This document shows positions 8,087 to 16,291 of a DNA stretch of 64,000 bases, piece by piece (the first letter of the stretch is position 1; each line of letters opens with the position of its first letter). The DNA comes from Pseudomonas sp. P8_229 (lineage in GTDB: Bacteria > Pseudomonadota > Gammaproteobacteria > Pseudomonadales > Pseudomonadaceae): assembly GCF_034008635.1 (NCBI RefSeq), contig NZ_CP125378.1, positions 2,408,001-2,472,000 on the forward strand. The letters are read 5' to 3'. A program made the position numbers and the translations under genes. The notes under the pieces are model-generated. The model ran no database searches and was not told where the DNA came from. It saw only the letters and a list, made by a program, of their open reading frames with translations.

Positions 8087-9064
8087 TTATTCGCCCCAGA
8101 CATCTTTCAAGACATTGACCCAGTTCTCGCCCATGATCTTGCGCACCACGCGCTCGGAGTGGCCGCGCTTGAGCAGGGTTTCGGTCAGGTTCGGAAACTC
8201 GCCGACGGTGCGGATGCCCAGCGGGTTGATGATCTTGCCGAAGCTGGTCAGACGGCGGGCGTAGCCCTTGTCGTGGGTCAGGTATTCGAAGAAGTCCTGG
8301 CCGTGACCCTGAGTGAAGTCGGTGCCGATGCCGATGGCGTCTTCGCCGACGATATTCATGGTGTATTCGATGGCTTCGGCGTAGTCGTCGATGGTCGAAT
8401 CGATGCCCTTGGCGAGGAACGGCGCAAACATGGTCACGCCGACAAAACCGCCGTGGTCGGCAATGAACTTCAGCTCTTCATCGGACTTGTTGCGCGGGTG
8501 CTCTTTGAGACCCGACGGCAGACAGTGGGAATAGCAGACCGGTTTTTTCGATTCGAGGATGACTTCCTCGGACGTCTTGGAACCGACGTGGGACAGGTCG
8601 CACATGACGCCAACGCGGTTCATCTCGGCGACGATTTCGCGACCGAAGCCCGACAGGCCGCCGTCACGCTCGTAGCAACCGGTGCCGACCAGGTTCTGGG
8701 TGTTGTAGCACATCTGCACGATGCCGACGCCGAGCTGCTTGAACACCTCGACATAGCCGATCTGGTCTTCAAACGCATGGGCGTTCTGGAAGCCGAAGAG
8801 GATGCCGGTCTTGCCCTGCTCCTTGGCGCGACGGATGTCGGCGGTGGTGCGCACCGGCATCACCAGGTCGCTGTTTTCGCGGATCAGCTTCTGGCTGGCG
8901 GCAATATTGTTCACGGTCGCCTGAAAGCCTTCCCACACCGACACGGTGCAGTTGGCCGCCGTCAGACCGCCCTTGCGCATGTCTTCGAACAGCTCGCGGT
9001 TCCATTTGGCAATGATCAGACCGTCGATAACGATGCTGTCGGCGTGTAATTCGGCTGGGCTCAT
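8087..9064 (-). CDS. Membrane-dipeptidase-like (peptidase M19) protein
   Basis: This 325-residue protein belongs to the amidohydrolase-fold renal dipeptidase family. Visible signatures are the HADSIVIDGLIIAKWN strand near the start (H-x-D position), CDLSHVG, CYSHCLPSGLKEHPRNKSDEELK and GIGTDFTQGH. In P. aeruginosa an equivalent (PA5396-like) heads the dimethylglycine operon, but I do not know its true substrate; a role on an N-methylated amino acid or dipeptide is only a guess. The start at 9062-9064 (MSPAELHADS) is supported by an AAGGGGA site. A longer reading frame exists upstream but lacks a ribosome site. It is likely the first gene of the dgc operon. Confidence 0.8.
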   Translation of the reverse strand: MSPAELHADSIVIDGLIIAKWNRELFEDMRKGGLTAANCTVSVWEGFQATVNNIAASQKLIRENSDLVMPVRTTADIRRAKEQGKTGILFGFQNAHAFEDQIGYVEVFKQLGVGIVQMCYNTQNLVGTGCYERDGGLSGFGREIVAEMNRVGVMCDLSHVGSKTSEEVILESKKPVCYSHCLPSGLKEHPRNKSDEELKFIADHGGFVGVTMFAPFLAKGIDSTIDDYAEAIEYTMNIVGEDAIGIGTDFTQGHGQDFFEYLTHDKGYARRLTSFGKIINPLGIRTVGEFPNLTETLLKRGHSERVVRKIMGENWVNVLKDVWGE

Positions 9065-9298
9065 CAGGCGTCCCCTTATTGGCGATTCATGCGCCGAATC
9101 GTCTGCCGGCGCTTTGGGGCCAGCATATGCCTCGGTGCCGGGGCGACCGGGTGCAAAAACGACAGGGGAATTGCCGAAAGCGTCAATCCGCGACAAAGGG
9201 TCGCCAGGCGACCCGACCGGCCACCTGTTCAAGCCCGCCAGCTTGAGCCAGAATCTTGCGCATCTTGGATACACCACTGGATTAGAGCGGCGACATCA

Positions 9299-9700
9299 AT
9301 GAAATCGATCTTCCTGGCTTTGGCACTGATTGCGACCGGCGTACACGCCGCCGAAGAATCCGACAACAACCCGTGCGACGCGGTGGAAAACGACGTCCAG
9401 ACCCTGGAATGCTCGACCTACAGCCGCACCACCGCCGAAGACCTGCTCAAGGACAACTACGCCAGCCTCAACGAGCGCATGCAGGCCACCTACGGCAAAA
9501 ACGCGACGCAACTGGCCGACATCACCGCCAAACTCAAGACCGCCCAGCAGCAGTGGCTGAAGACCCGGGACGCCGATTGCGCAGTAGAAGCGTTCCCGGC
9601 CACCGAAGGCAGCAAGGCGTTCAAGATTGCGCAAAATGACTGCGTGGCGCGGATGAGCGACGAACGGTCGGAGTTTTTGGAGTCGATTGGGCAGGAGTGA
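9299..9700 (+). CDS. LprI/DUF1311-like periplasmic protein
   Basis: This 133-residue protein begins with a signal peptide (MKSIFLALALIATGVHA, cleavage about residue 17). The rest matches the lysozyme-inhibitor LprI N-terminal (DUF1311) pattern: paired cysteines near NPCDAVENDVQTLECS, a Leu/Arg-rich helix, QQQWLKTRDADC and a final conserved DCVARM. These small periplasmic proteins are thought to shield the cell wall or act as lysozyme inhibitors, though most members are untested. It stands alone, divergent from the dgc operon, 235 bases from the peptidase start. Confidence 0.75.
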   Translation: MKSIFLALALIATGVHAAEESDNNPCDAVENDVQTLECSTYSRTTAEDLLKDNYASLNERMQATYGKNATQLADITAKLKTAQQQWLKTRDADCAVEAFPATEGSKAFKIAQNDCVARMSDERSEFLESIGQE

Positions 9701-9750
9701 TCCTGGAAGTTCGGCAACATGCCGACAAACGTTGTTGATTGGCCGGCTGG

Positions 9751-9798
9751 GAAATATAAGTAAAGATCCGCAAATCTTATAAAAGACTTATATTTCCA
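9751..9798. promoter_or_regulatory. Long palindrome, probable operator of the XRE gene
   Basis: GGAAATATAAGT (9751-9762) and its exact complement ACTTATATTTCC (9787-9798) flank a centre that itself contains AAGAT...ATCTT half-sites. The block is AT-rich and ends five bases before the ATG of the XRE-type gene. Antitoxins of this kind usually repress their own promoter, so an operator is the natural reading. Confidence 0.7.
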
Positions 9799-9803
9799 GC
9801 GCC

Positions 9804-10127
9804 ATGAATCAATCTGCCGACATCCAAATCATCAACGATGCCGGGGGCAACCCCGCCTTCGTAGTCATTCCCTACGCTCAATACGTCGCGCAGAAAATGC
9901 AGCCCGATCTGATCCCGAATGAGGTGGTCAGTCGAATGGTCGACGGGGCGACACCGATCCGTGCCTGGCGCGAACACCTCAACCTGACTCAGGAAGAAGT
10001 CGCAAAGCGTATGGGCATTTCGCAACCGGCACTTGCTCAGCAGGAGACGGTTGCCAAGCCACGAAAAGCAACTCGCGAGAAGATTGCGGCGGCCTTTGGG
10101 ATCTCCTCCGAGCAGCTTGAGCTATAG
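9804..10127 (+). CDS. XRE-family antitoxin-like regulator (no toxin visible)
   Basis: This 107-residue protein has an N-terminal segment (IQIINDAGGNPAFVVIPYAQYVA, residues 8-30) like those fused to antitoxins of RelE/HigB systems. A helix-turn-helix follows at residues about 52-105 (AWREHLNLTQEEVAKRMGISQPALAQQE). No RelE-, HigB- or HipA-like reading frame lies beside it: the upstream gene encodes an LprI-like protein and the downstream gene is the opposing tyrosinase. The sequence before the ATG (TTTCCAGCGCC) shows no Shine-Dalgarno, so translation may be leaderless or start elsewhere. It is probably an orphan antitoxin or stand-alone regulator. Confidence 0.75.
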   Translation: MNQSADIQIINDAGGNPAFVVIPYAQYVAQKMQPDLIPNEVVSRMVDGATPIRAWREHLNLTQEEVAKRMGISQPALAQQETVAKPRKATREKIAAAFGISSEQLEL

Positions 10128-10190
10128 CCGGTTACGGCGTGTTTGCCTGCCGCAAAGGCCAGGCATTCACACCGCCACCCAGCGCCAGTT

Positions 10191-11156
10191 TCAGTCGTGA
10201 AAAGGCGAACGAGGTTTCGCATGATCGAGGATCAGACGTGGCGCCTCATACTCATAACCCAAGGCAGTGATATCGCTCACACCTCGAGCTGACTGAACGA
10301 ACGGTTCGAGCACATCATCGTAGTTATGTCCTTTCGGACCATTGACCAGCGGCGCGTAATGCGGAGCCCAACGTTCGTTGCTCTGGAGCATCAGCGACTG
10401 CCAGTCTGCCCACACCTTGTCGACAAAGCAGTGATGCAGAAAGAACACCGGATCATCTGGAGAGGTCATCGGCAGCATATTGCCGCCCACCCAGAGGTGA
10501 ACGCGATTATGCAGTTGTGAACCTGCAGTCGTTACCTGCGGATCGCCACGCTGTGTAATCCAGCCCTCCAGACGATTTCGGAAACCGCGCACACTCGGGC
10601 CGGAATCATAAGGCGGTGTGTCGTAAAGACTTTCACGCAACGCCATTTGCAGATCTTCCGGCGTCGGCAATGAATTCACGACGAGCCCGAACTGGCGCTT
10701 CAAACCAGGCCCAGGCAAATCGTCATCCGGATAGGAGGGAACCGGCCATTGACCGTGTTTATAGGCAAACCGACCGGTTGCTACACGCCAGTCATCGCCT
10801 TCAACACCATTGCCGCCCATAAAATCCTCAGCCCACACTGGAGAGTTGTGCGGATCGGCTGCATCTTCGGTCCAGTTCCAGTACGGGATCGTGATGGAGG
10901 GGTTAATCGCCTGAAGGTCATTTTCGAACTTCAGCAAAAACGCGCGGTGCCAAGGCAGGAACGAAGGCCCACGGTGGGCACCATTGCGGTAGTTCGGATC
11001 GTTTGGTTCATGTGGCAGCACGGTGGGCTTCATGACCTGGTGATGCAGATGCACATACTCGTCGTATTGGCCTGACTGTTTGAGCTGGAGGCAGGCCGCG
11101 ACGAAGTTGTTTTTTTCATTTTGGGTCAGTGAGCGAATGTTCTTGCGCAGCTTCAT
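10191..11156 (-). CDS. Tyrosinase-family copper oxidase
   Basis: This 321-residue protein has both copper sites of the tyrosinase/hemocyanin family. Site A comprises a His near 38-39 (HLHHQVM), H61 and H70 in GAHRGPSFLPWH. Site B comprises H216 and H220 (LHNRVHLW) and H242 in DPVFFLHHCFVDKVW. The family oxidises phenols or catechols with O2. No signal peptide is visible, so it is presumably cytoplasmic or needs a caddie protein, which I do not see nearby. The start at 11154-11156 (MKLRKN) follows AAGGGA; an upstream ATG adds 15 residues. It is unrelated to the amine catabolism around it and sits in a patch of accessory genes. Confidence 0.88.
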   Translation of the reverse strand: MKLRKNIRSLTQNEKNNFVAACLQLKQSGQYDEYVHLHHQVMKPTVLPHEPNDPNYRNGAHRGPSFLPWHRAFLLKFENDLQAINPSITIPYWNWTEDAADPHNSPVWAEDFMGGNGVEGDDWRVATGRFAYKHGQWPVPSYPDDDLPGPGLKRQFGLVVNSLPTPEDLQMALRESLYDTPPYDSGPSVRGFRNRLEGWITQRGDPQVTTAGSQLHNRVHLWVGGNMLPMTSPDDPVFFLHHCFVDKVWADWQSLMLQSNERWAPHYAPLVNGPKGHNYDDVLEPFVQSARGVSDITALGYEYEAPRLILDHAKPRSPFHD

Positions 11157-11392
11157 GTCTTCAGTCCCTTGAGTGAGGTTACAAATGGACGGGGACAACA
11201 ATAATCCGGGTCCTTGGCAACCAAGCTATGCGCCAGCCAGATCGGCGTCTACTGTCAGAAATTACAGGTCGCCAGCGGCATCCGACCAGCGGCATCGAAG
11301 CGCCGGAGCGCCGGAGCGCCGACGCGGAGTGACTTGACTGTCCGACTGCGTCAACATGACCGCCTCCAATTCGCTCATAAGGTCACTCGCCC

Positions 11393-11809
11393 ATGAACAT
11401 CTGCGGCATTGAAATCAAAGGCAGCGAAGCGATCATCGCCGTGGCCTCCCTCGACGGTTCGGCCCTAAGCCATGTTGCACTGAACACCAAGAAAATCGCC
11501 CTCGAAGACGATGACGAGGCGGCCAACGTCAAACGCTTCGCAGCGCAGGTGGCGTCGTTTGTGCGCGAGCAGTCAATTGACCGGATTGCGATCAAGAAGC
11601 GCAGCAAGAAGGGTGAGTTTGCCGGTGGGCCGACGACGTTCAAGATCGAGGGCGTGTTTCAGTTGCTGGAGGGGTGTGAGGTGACGTTGTTGTCGCCGCA
11701 GACGATCAATGCGCAGGCCAAAAAGCACAATTTCGAACTGCCGGGGACGCTGAACAAGTATCAGCATGAGGCGTATAAAGCGGCGTGTTCGGCGCTGGTG
11801 AAGAAGTAA
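11393..11809 (+). CDS. DUF3010 family protein
   Basis: This 138-residue protein matches DUF3010 by its opening (MNICGIEIKGSEAIIAVASLDG), a central AIKKRSKKGEFAGGPTTFKIEGVFQLL motif and the LLSPQTINAQAKKHNFELP segment. The fold is predicted to be RNase-H/actin-like from the alternating strands, but no function is established. No signal peptide or membrane segment is present. The 236 bases upstream hold a GCCGGAGC tandem near 11301 and no other gene. A REPIN follows immediately and separates it from the convergent cdhR. Confidence 0.8.
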   Translation: MNICGIEIKGSEAIIAVASLDGSALSHVALNTKKIALEDDDEAANVKRFAAQVASFVREQSIDRIAIKKRSKKGEFAGGPTTFKIEGVFQLLEGCEVTLLSPQTINAQAKKHNFELPGTLNKYQHEAYKAACSALVKK

Positions 11810-11820
11810 CGCGATCAAAC

Positions 11821-11910
11821 TGTAGGAGTGAGCCTGCTCGCGATAGCGGTGTATCAGTCAACAAAGATGTTGCATGTGATGCCGCTATCGCGAGCAGGCT
11901 CACTCCTACA
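11821..11910. repeat. REPIN
   Basis: Inverted TGTAGGAGTGAGCCTGCTCG arms, extended by CGATAGCGG/CCGCTATCG, form a long perfect stem between the convergent DUF3010 gene and cdhR. Confidence 0.92.
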
Positions 11911-11925
11911 AGGATTCTGTGTGTT

Positions 11926-12870
11926 TCAGGCTTGAGCGGTACGGCGATCTTCGCGGGGGCAGCGGGCGAAGCGTGCGCGGTAGCTGCGGGTGAAATACGA
12001 CGGCGATTCAAAACCGCAGGCGATGCTCACTTCCAGCACACTCATATCCGTCTGGCGCAATAACTGCCGCGCCTTTTCCAGGCGCAGACGCAGATAGAAA
12101 TTGCTCGGTGTATCGTTCAGGTGCAACCGAAACAGGCGCTCCAGCTGTCGCCGCGTCACCTTGATCGATTCCGCCAGCTGCAGCGTGGTCAGCGGTGGTT
12201 CGCTGTGCTGTTCCATCTCGCCGATCACCTGCACCAGCTTCTTGTTACTGATGCCGTAACGCGTGGCGACTTCCATGCGTTGGTGGTCTTTGCGCGGGCG
12301 AATCCGCCCCAGCACAAACTGCTCGCTGACCTGAATCGCCAGTTGCGGGCCATGGGCCTGGGCGATCAGATCGAGCATTAAATCGATGGACGCGGTGCCG
12401 CCCGCCGAGGTGATGCGCCGACGGTCGATCTCGAACAGCTCCTGGGTCACGCTGAGCTGTGGATAAGATTCCTTGAACGCATCGATCGCTTCCCAGTGCA
12501 GGGTCAGGCGATGGCCGTCGAGCAGGCCCGCTTCAGCGAGAACGAAGCTGCCGGTGTCGATGGCACCGAGGGTCACGCCTTCGTTGTCCAGCCGTCGTAG
12601 CCAGTGCTCAAGGGTTGGCGTGGCGAACTTCAGCGGCTCGAACCCCGCCACCACCAGCAGCGTCGCACCTTTCTTCAGCGGCTCCAGCGCCGCATCGGCG
12701 TTGACCGACATGCCATTGCTCGCCAACACCGCCCCGCCATCGGCACTGAGCACGTGCCAGCGATACAGCTCGCCACGAAAGCGGTTGGCCACCCGCAGCG
12801 GTTCGATTGCAGAGATAAAGCCGATGGCGGAGAACCCCGGCATCAGCAGAAAGTAGAAATCCTGGGACAT
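11926..12870 (-). CDS. cdhR: CdhR, carnitine-responsive AraC-family activator
   Basis: This 314-residue regulator has an N-terminal DJ-1/GATase1-like domain (residues about 5-170, AIDTGSFVLAEAGLLDGHRLTLHWE) and a C-terminal AraC helix-turn-helix pair (about 210-305, SIKVTRRQLERLFRLHLNDTPSNFYLRLRLEKARQLL...). It is divergent from caiX and the cdh genes, exactly as CdhR is in P. aeruginosa, where it activates L-carnitine degradation. The assignment against GbdR (the other copy at 18718-19821) rests on this position. A perfect reverse DnaA box (12458-12466) lies inside the gene. A direct-repeat pair in the divergent gap is its probable operator. Confidence 0.9.
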   Translation of the reverse strand: MSQDFYFLLMPGFSAIGFISAIEPLRVANRFRGELYRWHVLSADGGAVLASNGMSVNADAALEPLKKGATLLVVAGFEPLKFATPTLEHWLRRLDNEGVTLGAIDTGSFVLAEAGLLDGHRLTLHWEAIDAFKESYPQLSVTQELFEIDRRRITSAGGTASIDLMLDLIAQAHGPQLAIQVSEQFVLGRIRPRKDHQRMEVATRYGISNKKLVQVIGEMEQHSEPPLTTLQLAESIKVTRRQLERLFRLHLNDTPSNFYLRLRLEKARQLLRQTDMSVLEVSIACGFESPSYFTRSYRARFARCPREDRRTAQA

Positions 12871-12954
12871 GTGCGCACTCGATTCGCGGGTAACGAGAGG
12901 GAGGGGAGCGTGGATCGTTGATACGCCGATTGTCGTCAGCGTTCAAGCGCACAG

Positions 12955-12996
12955 GTCGCTACAGTGCAAGAGCCAGTCGCCGCAGTGCGCTTTCAA
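12955..12996 (+). promoter_or_regulatory. 21-bp direct-repeat pair, candidate CdhR operator
   Basis: GTCGCTACAGTGCA at 12955 recurs as GTCGCCGCAGTGCG at 12976 (11 of 14 identical), exactly 21 bases or two helical turns apart. It lies 80-120 bases upstream of caiX in the cdhR-caiX gap. AraC-family dimers commonly bind such tandem half-sites. Confidence 0.5.
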
Positions 12997-13076
12997 GGGC
13001 GTGCAGCTGCGTAACTTGGCATCACCGGCGCGACAGACACCGGAACTCACAATAACGACCTGCCGAGGAACCCGAC

Positions 13077-14021
13077 ATGAAACGACTGATCAGCAGCTGT
13101 GTTCTTGCACTCAGCGGTACCGCTTTCTTGAGCGCCAGCGTCATGGCAGCCGAACCCGCGTCGTGCCAGAACGTACGCATGGGCGTGGTCAACTGGACCG
13201 ACGTGATCGCCACCAGTGCCATGACCCAGGTCCTGCTCGACGGCCTCGGCTACAACACCAAACAAACCAGCGCCTCCCAGCAAATCATCTTCGCCGGGAT
13301 CCGCGATCAGCGTCTGGACCTGTTCCTCGGCTACTGGAACCCGCTGATGACCCAGACCATCACCCCATTCGTCGACGCCAATCAGGTCAAGGTCCTGCCG
13401 GCGCCGAGCCTGAAGGACGCCCGCGCGACCCTCGCCGTGCCGACCTATCTGGCGGACAAGGGTTTGAAGACCTTCGCCGACATCGCCAGATTCGACAAGG
13501 AACTGGGCGGCAAGATCTACGGTATCGAGCCAGGCTCGGGCGCCAACACGCAGATCAAGGCGATGATCGCCAAGAACCAGTTTGGCCTCGGCAAGTTCCA
13601 GCTGGTCGAGTCCAGCGAAGCCGGGATGCTCGCCGCCGTCGACCGTGCCGTGCGTCGCAAGGAGGCTGTGGTGTTCTTCGGCTGGGCGCCGCACCCGATG
13701 AACGTCAACGTGAAAATGACCTACCTCACCGGCAGCGACGACGCCCTCGGCCCGAACGAAGGGATGGCCACGGTGTGGACCGTCACCGCGCCGAAATACG
13801 CCGACCAGTGCCCGAATGTCGGCCGCCTGCTGAGCAACCTGACGTTCACCGCCGAAGACGAGAGCCGCATGATGCAACCGCTGCTCGATCACAAGGACGC
13901 CTTCGAATCGGCCAGGCAGTGGCTCAAGGATCACCCCGAAGACAAGCAGCGCTGGCTGGAGGGTGTGACCACCTTCGATGGCAAACCGGCCGCTGCAAAC
14001 CTGCAACTGACCACCAAGTAA
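13077..14021 (+). CDS. caiX: CaiX, carnitine-binding periplasmic protein
   Basis: This 314-residue protein has a signal peptide (MKRLISSCVLALSGTAFLSASVMAA) and an OpuAC/ProX-type betaine-binding fold. Shared motifs with CbcX are VNWTDVIATSAMTQVLLDGLGY, LFLGYWNPLMTQTITPF, DKELGGKIYGIEPGSGAN, SSEAGMLAAVDRAVRRKEAVVFFGWAPHPMN. It is predicted to capture L-carnitine in the periplasm. No ATPase or permease gene accompanies it. In P. aeruginosa CaiX delivers to the CbcVW core, whose genes lie 10 kb downstream here. It is the first gene of the cdh operon and is divergent from cdhR. Confidence 0.93.
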   Translation: MKRLISSCVLALSGTAFLSASVMAAEPASCQNVRMGVVNWTDVIATSAMTQVLLDGLGYNTKQTSASQQIIFAGIRDQRLDLFLGYWNPLMTQTITPFVDANQVKVLPAPSLKDARATLAVPTYLADKGLKTFADIARFDKELGGKIYGIEPGSGANTQIKAMIAKNQFGLGKFQLVESSEAGMLAAVDRAVRRKEAVVFFGWAPHPMNVNVKMTYLTGSDDALGPNEGMATVWTVTAPKYADQCPNVGRLLSNLTFTAEDESRMMQPLLDHKDAFESARQWLKDHPEDKQRWLEGVTTFDGKPAAANLQLTTK

Positions 14022-14041
14022 CTCACCCCGAATCAACACCT

Positions 14042-14063
14042 CGCAGCCCCGAAAAGGGCTGCG
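14042..14063 (+). other. Intercistronic hairpin after caiX
   Basis: CGCAGCCC and GGGCTGCG pair perfectly around CGAAAA in the 75-base gap between caiX and cdhC. There is no T-run. Such hairpins often protect the upstream binding-protein mRNA and lower expression of downstream genes. Confidence 0.55.
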
Positions 14064-14096
14064 AACAGACCCATCACGCCTGAAGGAAACCGCACC

Positions 14097-14984
14097 ATGA
14101 ACCACGACGTCATCATCACCTGCGCACTCACCGGTGCTGGCGACACGACCGCCAAGAGTCCCCACGTGCCGGTCACGCCGAAACAGATCGCTGCGGCGGC
14201 CGTTGAAGCGGCCAAGGCCGGCGCCACTGTTGTGCACTGCCATGTGCGCGACCCGCAGACCGGCAAGTTCAGCCGCGACGTGGCGCTGTACCGCGAAGTG
14301 ATGGAGCGCATCCGCGAGGCCGACGTCGACATCATCGTCAACCTCACCGCCGGCATGGGCGGCGACCTGGAGATTGGTGCTGGCGAAAACCCGATGGAGT
14401 TTGGCCCCAACACCGATCTGGTCGGCCCGCTGACCCGTCTGGCGCACGTCGAAGCACTGTTGCCGGAAATCTGCACCCTCGATTGCGGCACCCTGAACTT
14501 CGGCGACGGCGACACCATTTACGTCTCCACGCCGGCGCAACTGCGTGCCGGTGCCAAGCGCATCACCGAGTTGGGCGTGAAGGCCGAGCTGGAAATTTTC
14601 GACACCGGTCATCTGTGGTTCGCCAAGCAGATGATCAAGGAAGGTCTGCTCGACAACCCGCTGTTCCAGCTGTGCCTGGGCATCCCGTGGGGCGCACCGG
14701 CCGACACCACCACCATGAAAGCCATGGTCGACAACCTGCCCGCTGACGCGGTGTGGGCCGGGTTTGGCATTGGCCGCATGCAGATGCCGATGGCCGCGCA
14801 AGCGGTGCTGCTGGGCGGCAACGTGCGGGTCGGGCTCGAGGACAACCTGTGGCTGGACAAAGGCGTGCTGGCAACCAACGGCCAACTGGTCGAACGCGCC
14901 ACCGAGATCCTCAGCCGACTCGGCGCCCGGGTGCTGACCCCGGCGGAAGGTCGCAAGAAAATGGGCCTGACCCAGCGCGGTTAA
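14097..14984 (+). CDS. cdhC: CdhC, dehydrocarnitine cleavage enzyme (BKACE family)
   Basis: This 295-residue protein belongs to the beta-keto acid cleavage enzyme family (DUF849). Family marks include the N-terminal [11 protein letters not shown], the metal-binding [39 protein letters not shown] and the C-terminal [12 protein letters not shown]. In carnitine catabolism it uses acetyl-CoA to split 3-dehydrocarnitine into betainyl-CoA and acetoacetate, linking CdhA (upstream in the pathway) to the thioesterase CdhB. The three enzyme genes follow one another on the plus strand. A type-B REPIN lies in the 214-base gap before cdhA. Confidence 0.93.
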   Translation: MNHDVIITCALTGAGDTTAKSPHVPVTPKQIAAAAVEAAKAGATVVHCHVRDPQTGKFSRDVALYREVMERIREADVDIIVNLTAGMGGDLEIGAGENPMEFGPNTDLVGPLTRLAHVEALLPEICTLDCGTLNFGDGDTIYVSTPAQLRAGAKRITELGVKAELEIFDTGHLWFAKQMIKEGLLDNPLFQLCLGIPWGAPADTTTMKAMVDNLPADAVWAGFGIGRMQMPMAAQAVLLGGNVRVGLEDNLWLDKGVLATNGQLVERATEILSRLGARVLTPAEGRKKMGLTQRG

Positions 14985-15018
14985 CCCAACCACCCATTTC
15001 CCTCTGTGAAATGAATTT

Positions 15019-15151
15019 TGTGGTGAGGGGATTTATCCCCGATGGGTGGCGAAGCCGCCCCAAAACCTGACAACCCGGGGCATCAGATAGACCGAGAGCG
15101 CTGGTTTTACGACTGCTTCGCAGCCGATCGGGGATGAATCCCCTCGCCACA
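15019..15151. repeat. Type-B REPIN (ATTTATCCCCGATGG family)
   Basis: Arms GTGGTGAGGGGATTTATCCC and GGGGATGAATCCCCTCGCCA face each other over 133 bases, between cdhC and cdhA. The inner part also pairs (GATGGGTGGCGAAGCCGCCC against GGCTGCGAAGCAGTC, imperfectly). Confidence 0.88.
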
Positions 15152-15198
15152 AGAACAGAGTTTCCACAGGGATCACCGACATTTTCAGGACGTGGCCT

Positions 15199-16164
15199 AT
15201 GAGCTTTATCACCGACATCAAAACCTTCGCCGCCCTCGGCAGCGGTGTCATCGGCAGCGGCTGGGTCGCTCGCGCCCTCGCCCACGGCCTCGACGTGGTG
15301 GCCTGGGACCCGGCGCCTGGCGCTGAAGCCGCGCTGCGCAAACGCGTGGCCAATGCCTGGGCCGCGCTGGAGAAAAACGGTCTGGCGCCCGGTGCGTCGC
15401 AGGATCGCCTGCGCTTTGTCGCAACCATCGAAGAATGCGTGCGCGATGCCGACTTCATCCAGGAAAGCGCCCCGGAACGCCTTGAGCTGAAACTGGAGCT
15501 GCACAGCAAAATCAGCGCGGCGGCCAAACCCAACGCGCTGATCGGCTCAAGTACTTCGGGCCTGTTGCCGAGCGAGTTCTACGAGAGCTCGACCCACCCG
15601 GAACGCTGCGTGGTCGGCCACCCCTTCAACCCGGTCTACCTGTTGCCGCTGGTGGAAGTGGTCGGCGGCAAGAACACCGCGCCGGAGGCCGTGCAAGCGG
15701 CCATGAACGTCTACGAATCCCTCGGCATGCGTCCGTTGCATGTGCGCAAGGAAGTACCGGGATTCATCGCCGACCGCTTGCTCGAAGCGCTGTGGCGCGA
15801 GGCTCTGCACCTGGTGAATGACGGCGTGGCGACCACCGGCGAAATCGACGACGCGATCCGTTTCGGCGCTGGTCTGCGCTGGTCGTTCATGGGCACATTC
15901 CTGACCTACACGCTGGCCGGTGGTGACGCGGGGATGCGTCACTTCATGTCGCAGTTCGGTCCGGCGCTGCAGTTGCCGTGGACCTATCTGCCGGCACCGG
16001 AACTGACTGACAAGTTGATTGATGACGTGGTCGACGGCACCAGCGACCAGCTCGGACGCCACAGCATTTCGGCGCTGGAGCGCTATCGTGATGATTGCTT
16101 GCTGGCGGTGCTGGAGGCGGTGAAAACCACCAAGGAAAAGCACGGGATGAGTTTCAGCGAGTAA
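15199..16164 (+). CDS. cdhA: CdhA, L-carnitine 3-dehydrogenase
   Basis: This 321-residue protein is a 3-hydroxyacyl-CoA-dehydrogenase-type enzyme. A Rossmann motif GSGVIGSGW is at residues 14-22. The catalytic pair follows as [10 protein letters not shown] and [25 protein letters not shown], where the His of GHPFNP is diagnostic. The C-terminal helical domain contains [47 protein letters not shown], matching bacterial carnitine dehydrogenases. It oxidises L-carnitine to 3-dehydrocarnitine with NAD+. The ATG at 15199 follows AGGACGTGG. Confidence 0.94.
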   Translation: MSFITDIKTFAALGSGVIGSGWVARALAHGLDVVAWDPAPGAEAALRKRVANAWAALEKNGLAPGASQDRLRFVATIEECVRDADFIQESAPERLELKLELHSKISAAAKPNALIGSSTSGLLPSEFYESSTHPERCVVGHPFNPVYLLPLVEVVGGKNTAPEAVQAAMNVYESLGMRPLHVRKEVPGFIADRLLEALWREALHLVNDGVATTGEIDDAIRFGAGLRWSFMGTFLTYTLAGGDAGMRHFMSQFGPALQLPWTYLPAPELTDKLIDDVVDGTSDQLGRHSISALERYRDDCLLAVLEAVKTTKEKHGMSFSE

Positions 16165-16186
16165 TCCTTGCTCAGCAGTTCCGGCC

Positions 16187-16254
16187 CCTTCGCGAGCAGG
16201 CTCGCTCCCACAGGTGATCGCACTCCAATGTGGGAGCGGGCCTGCTCGCGAAAA
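16187..16254. repeat. Short REPIN
   Basis: Inverted arms CGCGAGCAGGCTCGCTCCCA and TGTGGGAGCGGGCCTGCTCG are only about 18 bases apart, between cdhA and cdhB. The left arm contains an exact copy (16198-16211) of the 14-base sequence into which the IS110 element at 20.3 kb has inserted. Confidence 0.9.
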
Positions 16255-16291
16255 CGGCAGTCCAGACACCATCAATGTTGGAACAAACACC

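Noticed and set aside
10191..11156. Tyrosinase as part of amine catabolism
   Set aside because: Neither its chemistry nor its position (opposite strand to the XRE and DUF3010 genes, own start) ties it to the betaine/carnitine pathway.
13047..14993. Long minus-strand open frame opposite caiX/cdhC, and similar ones opposite betT, betA, dgcA and tkt
   Set aside because: They mirror high-GC codon bias of well-supported genes, lack ribosome sites and show His/Gln/Arg-rich composition unlike real proteins.
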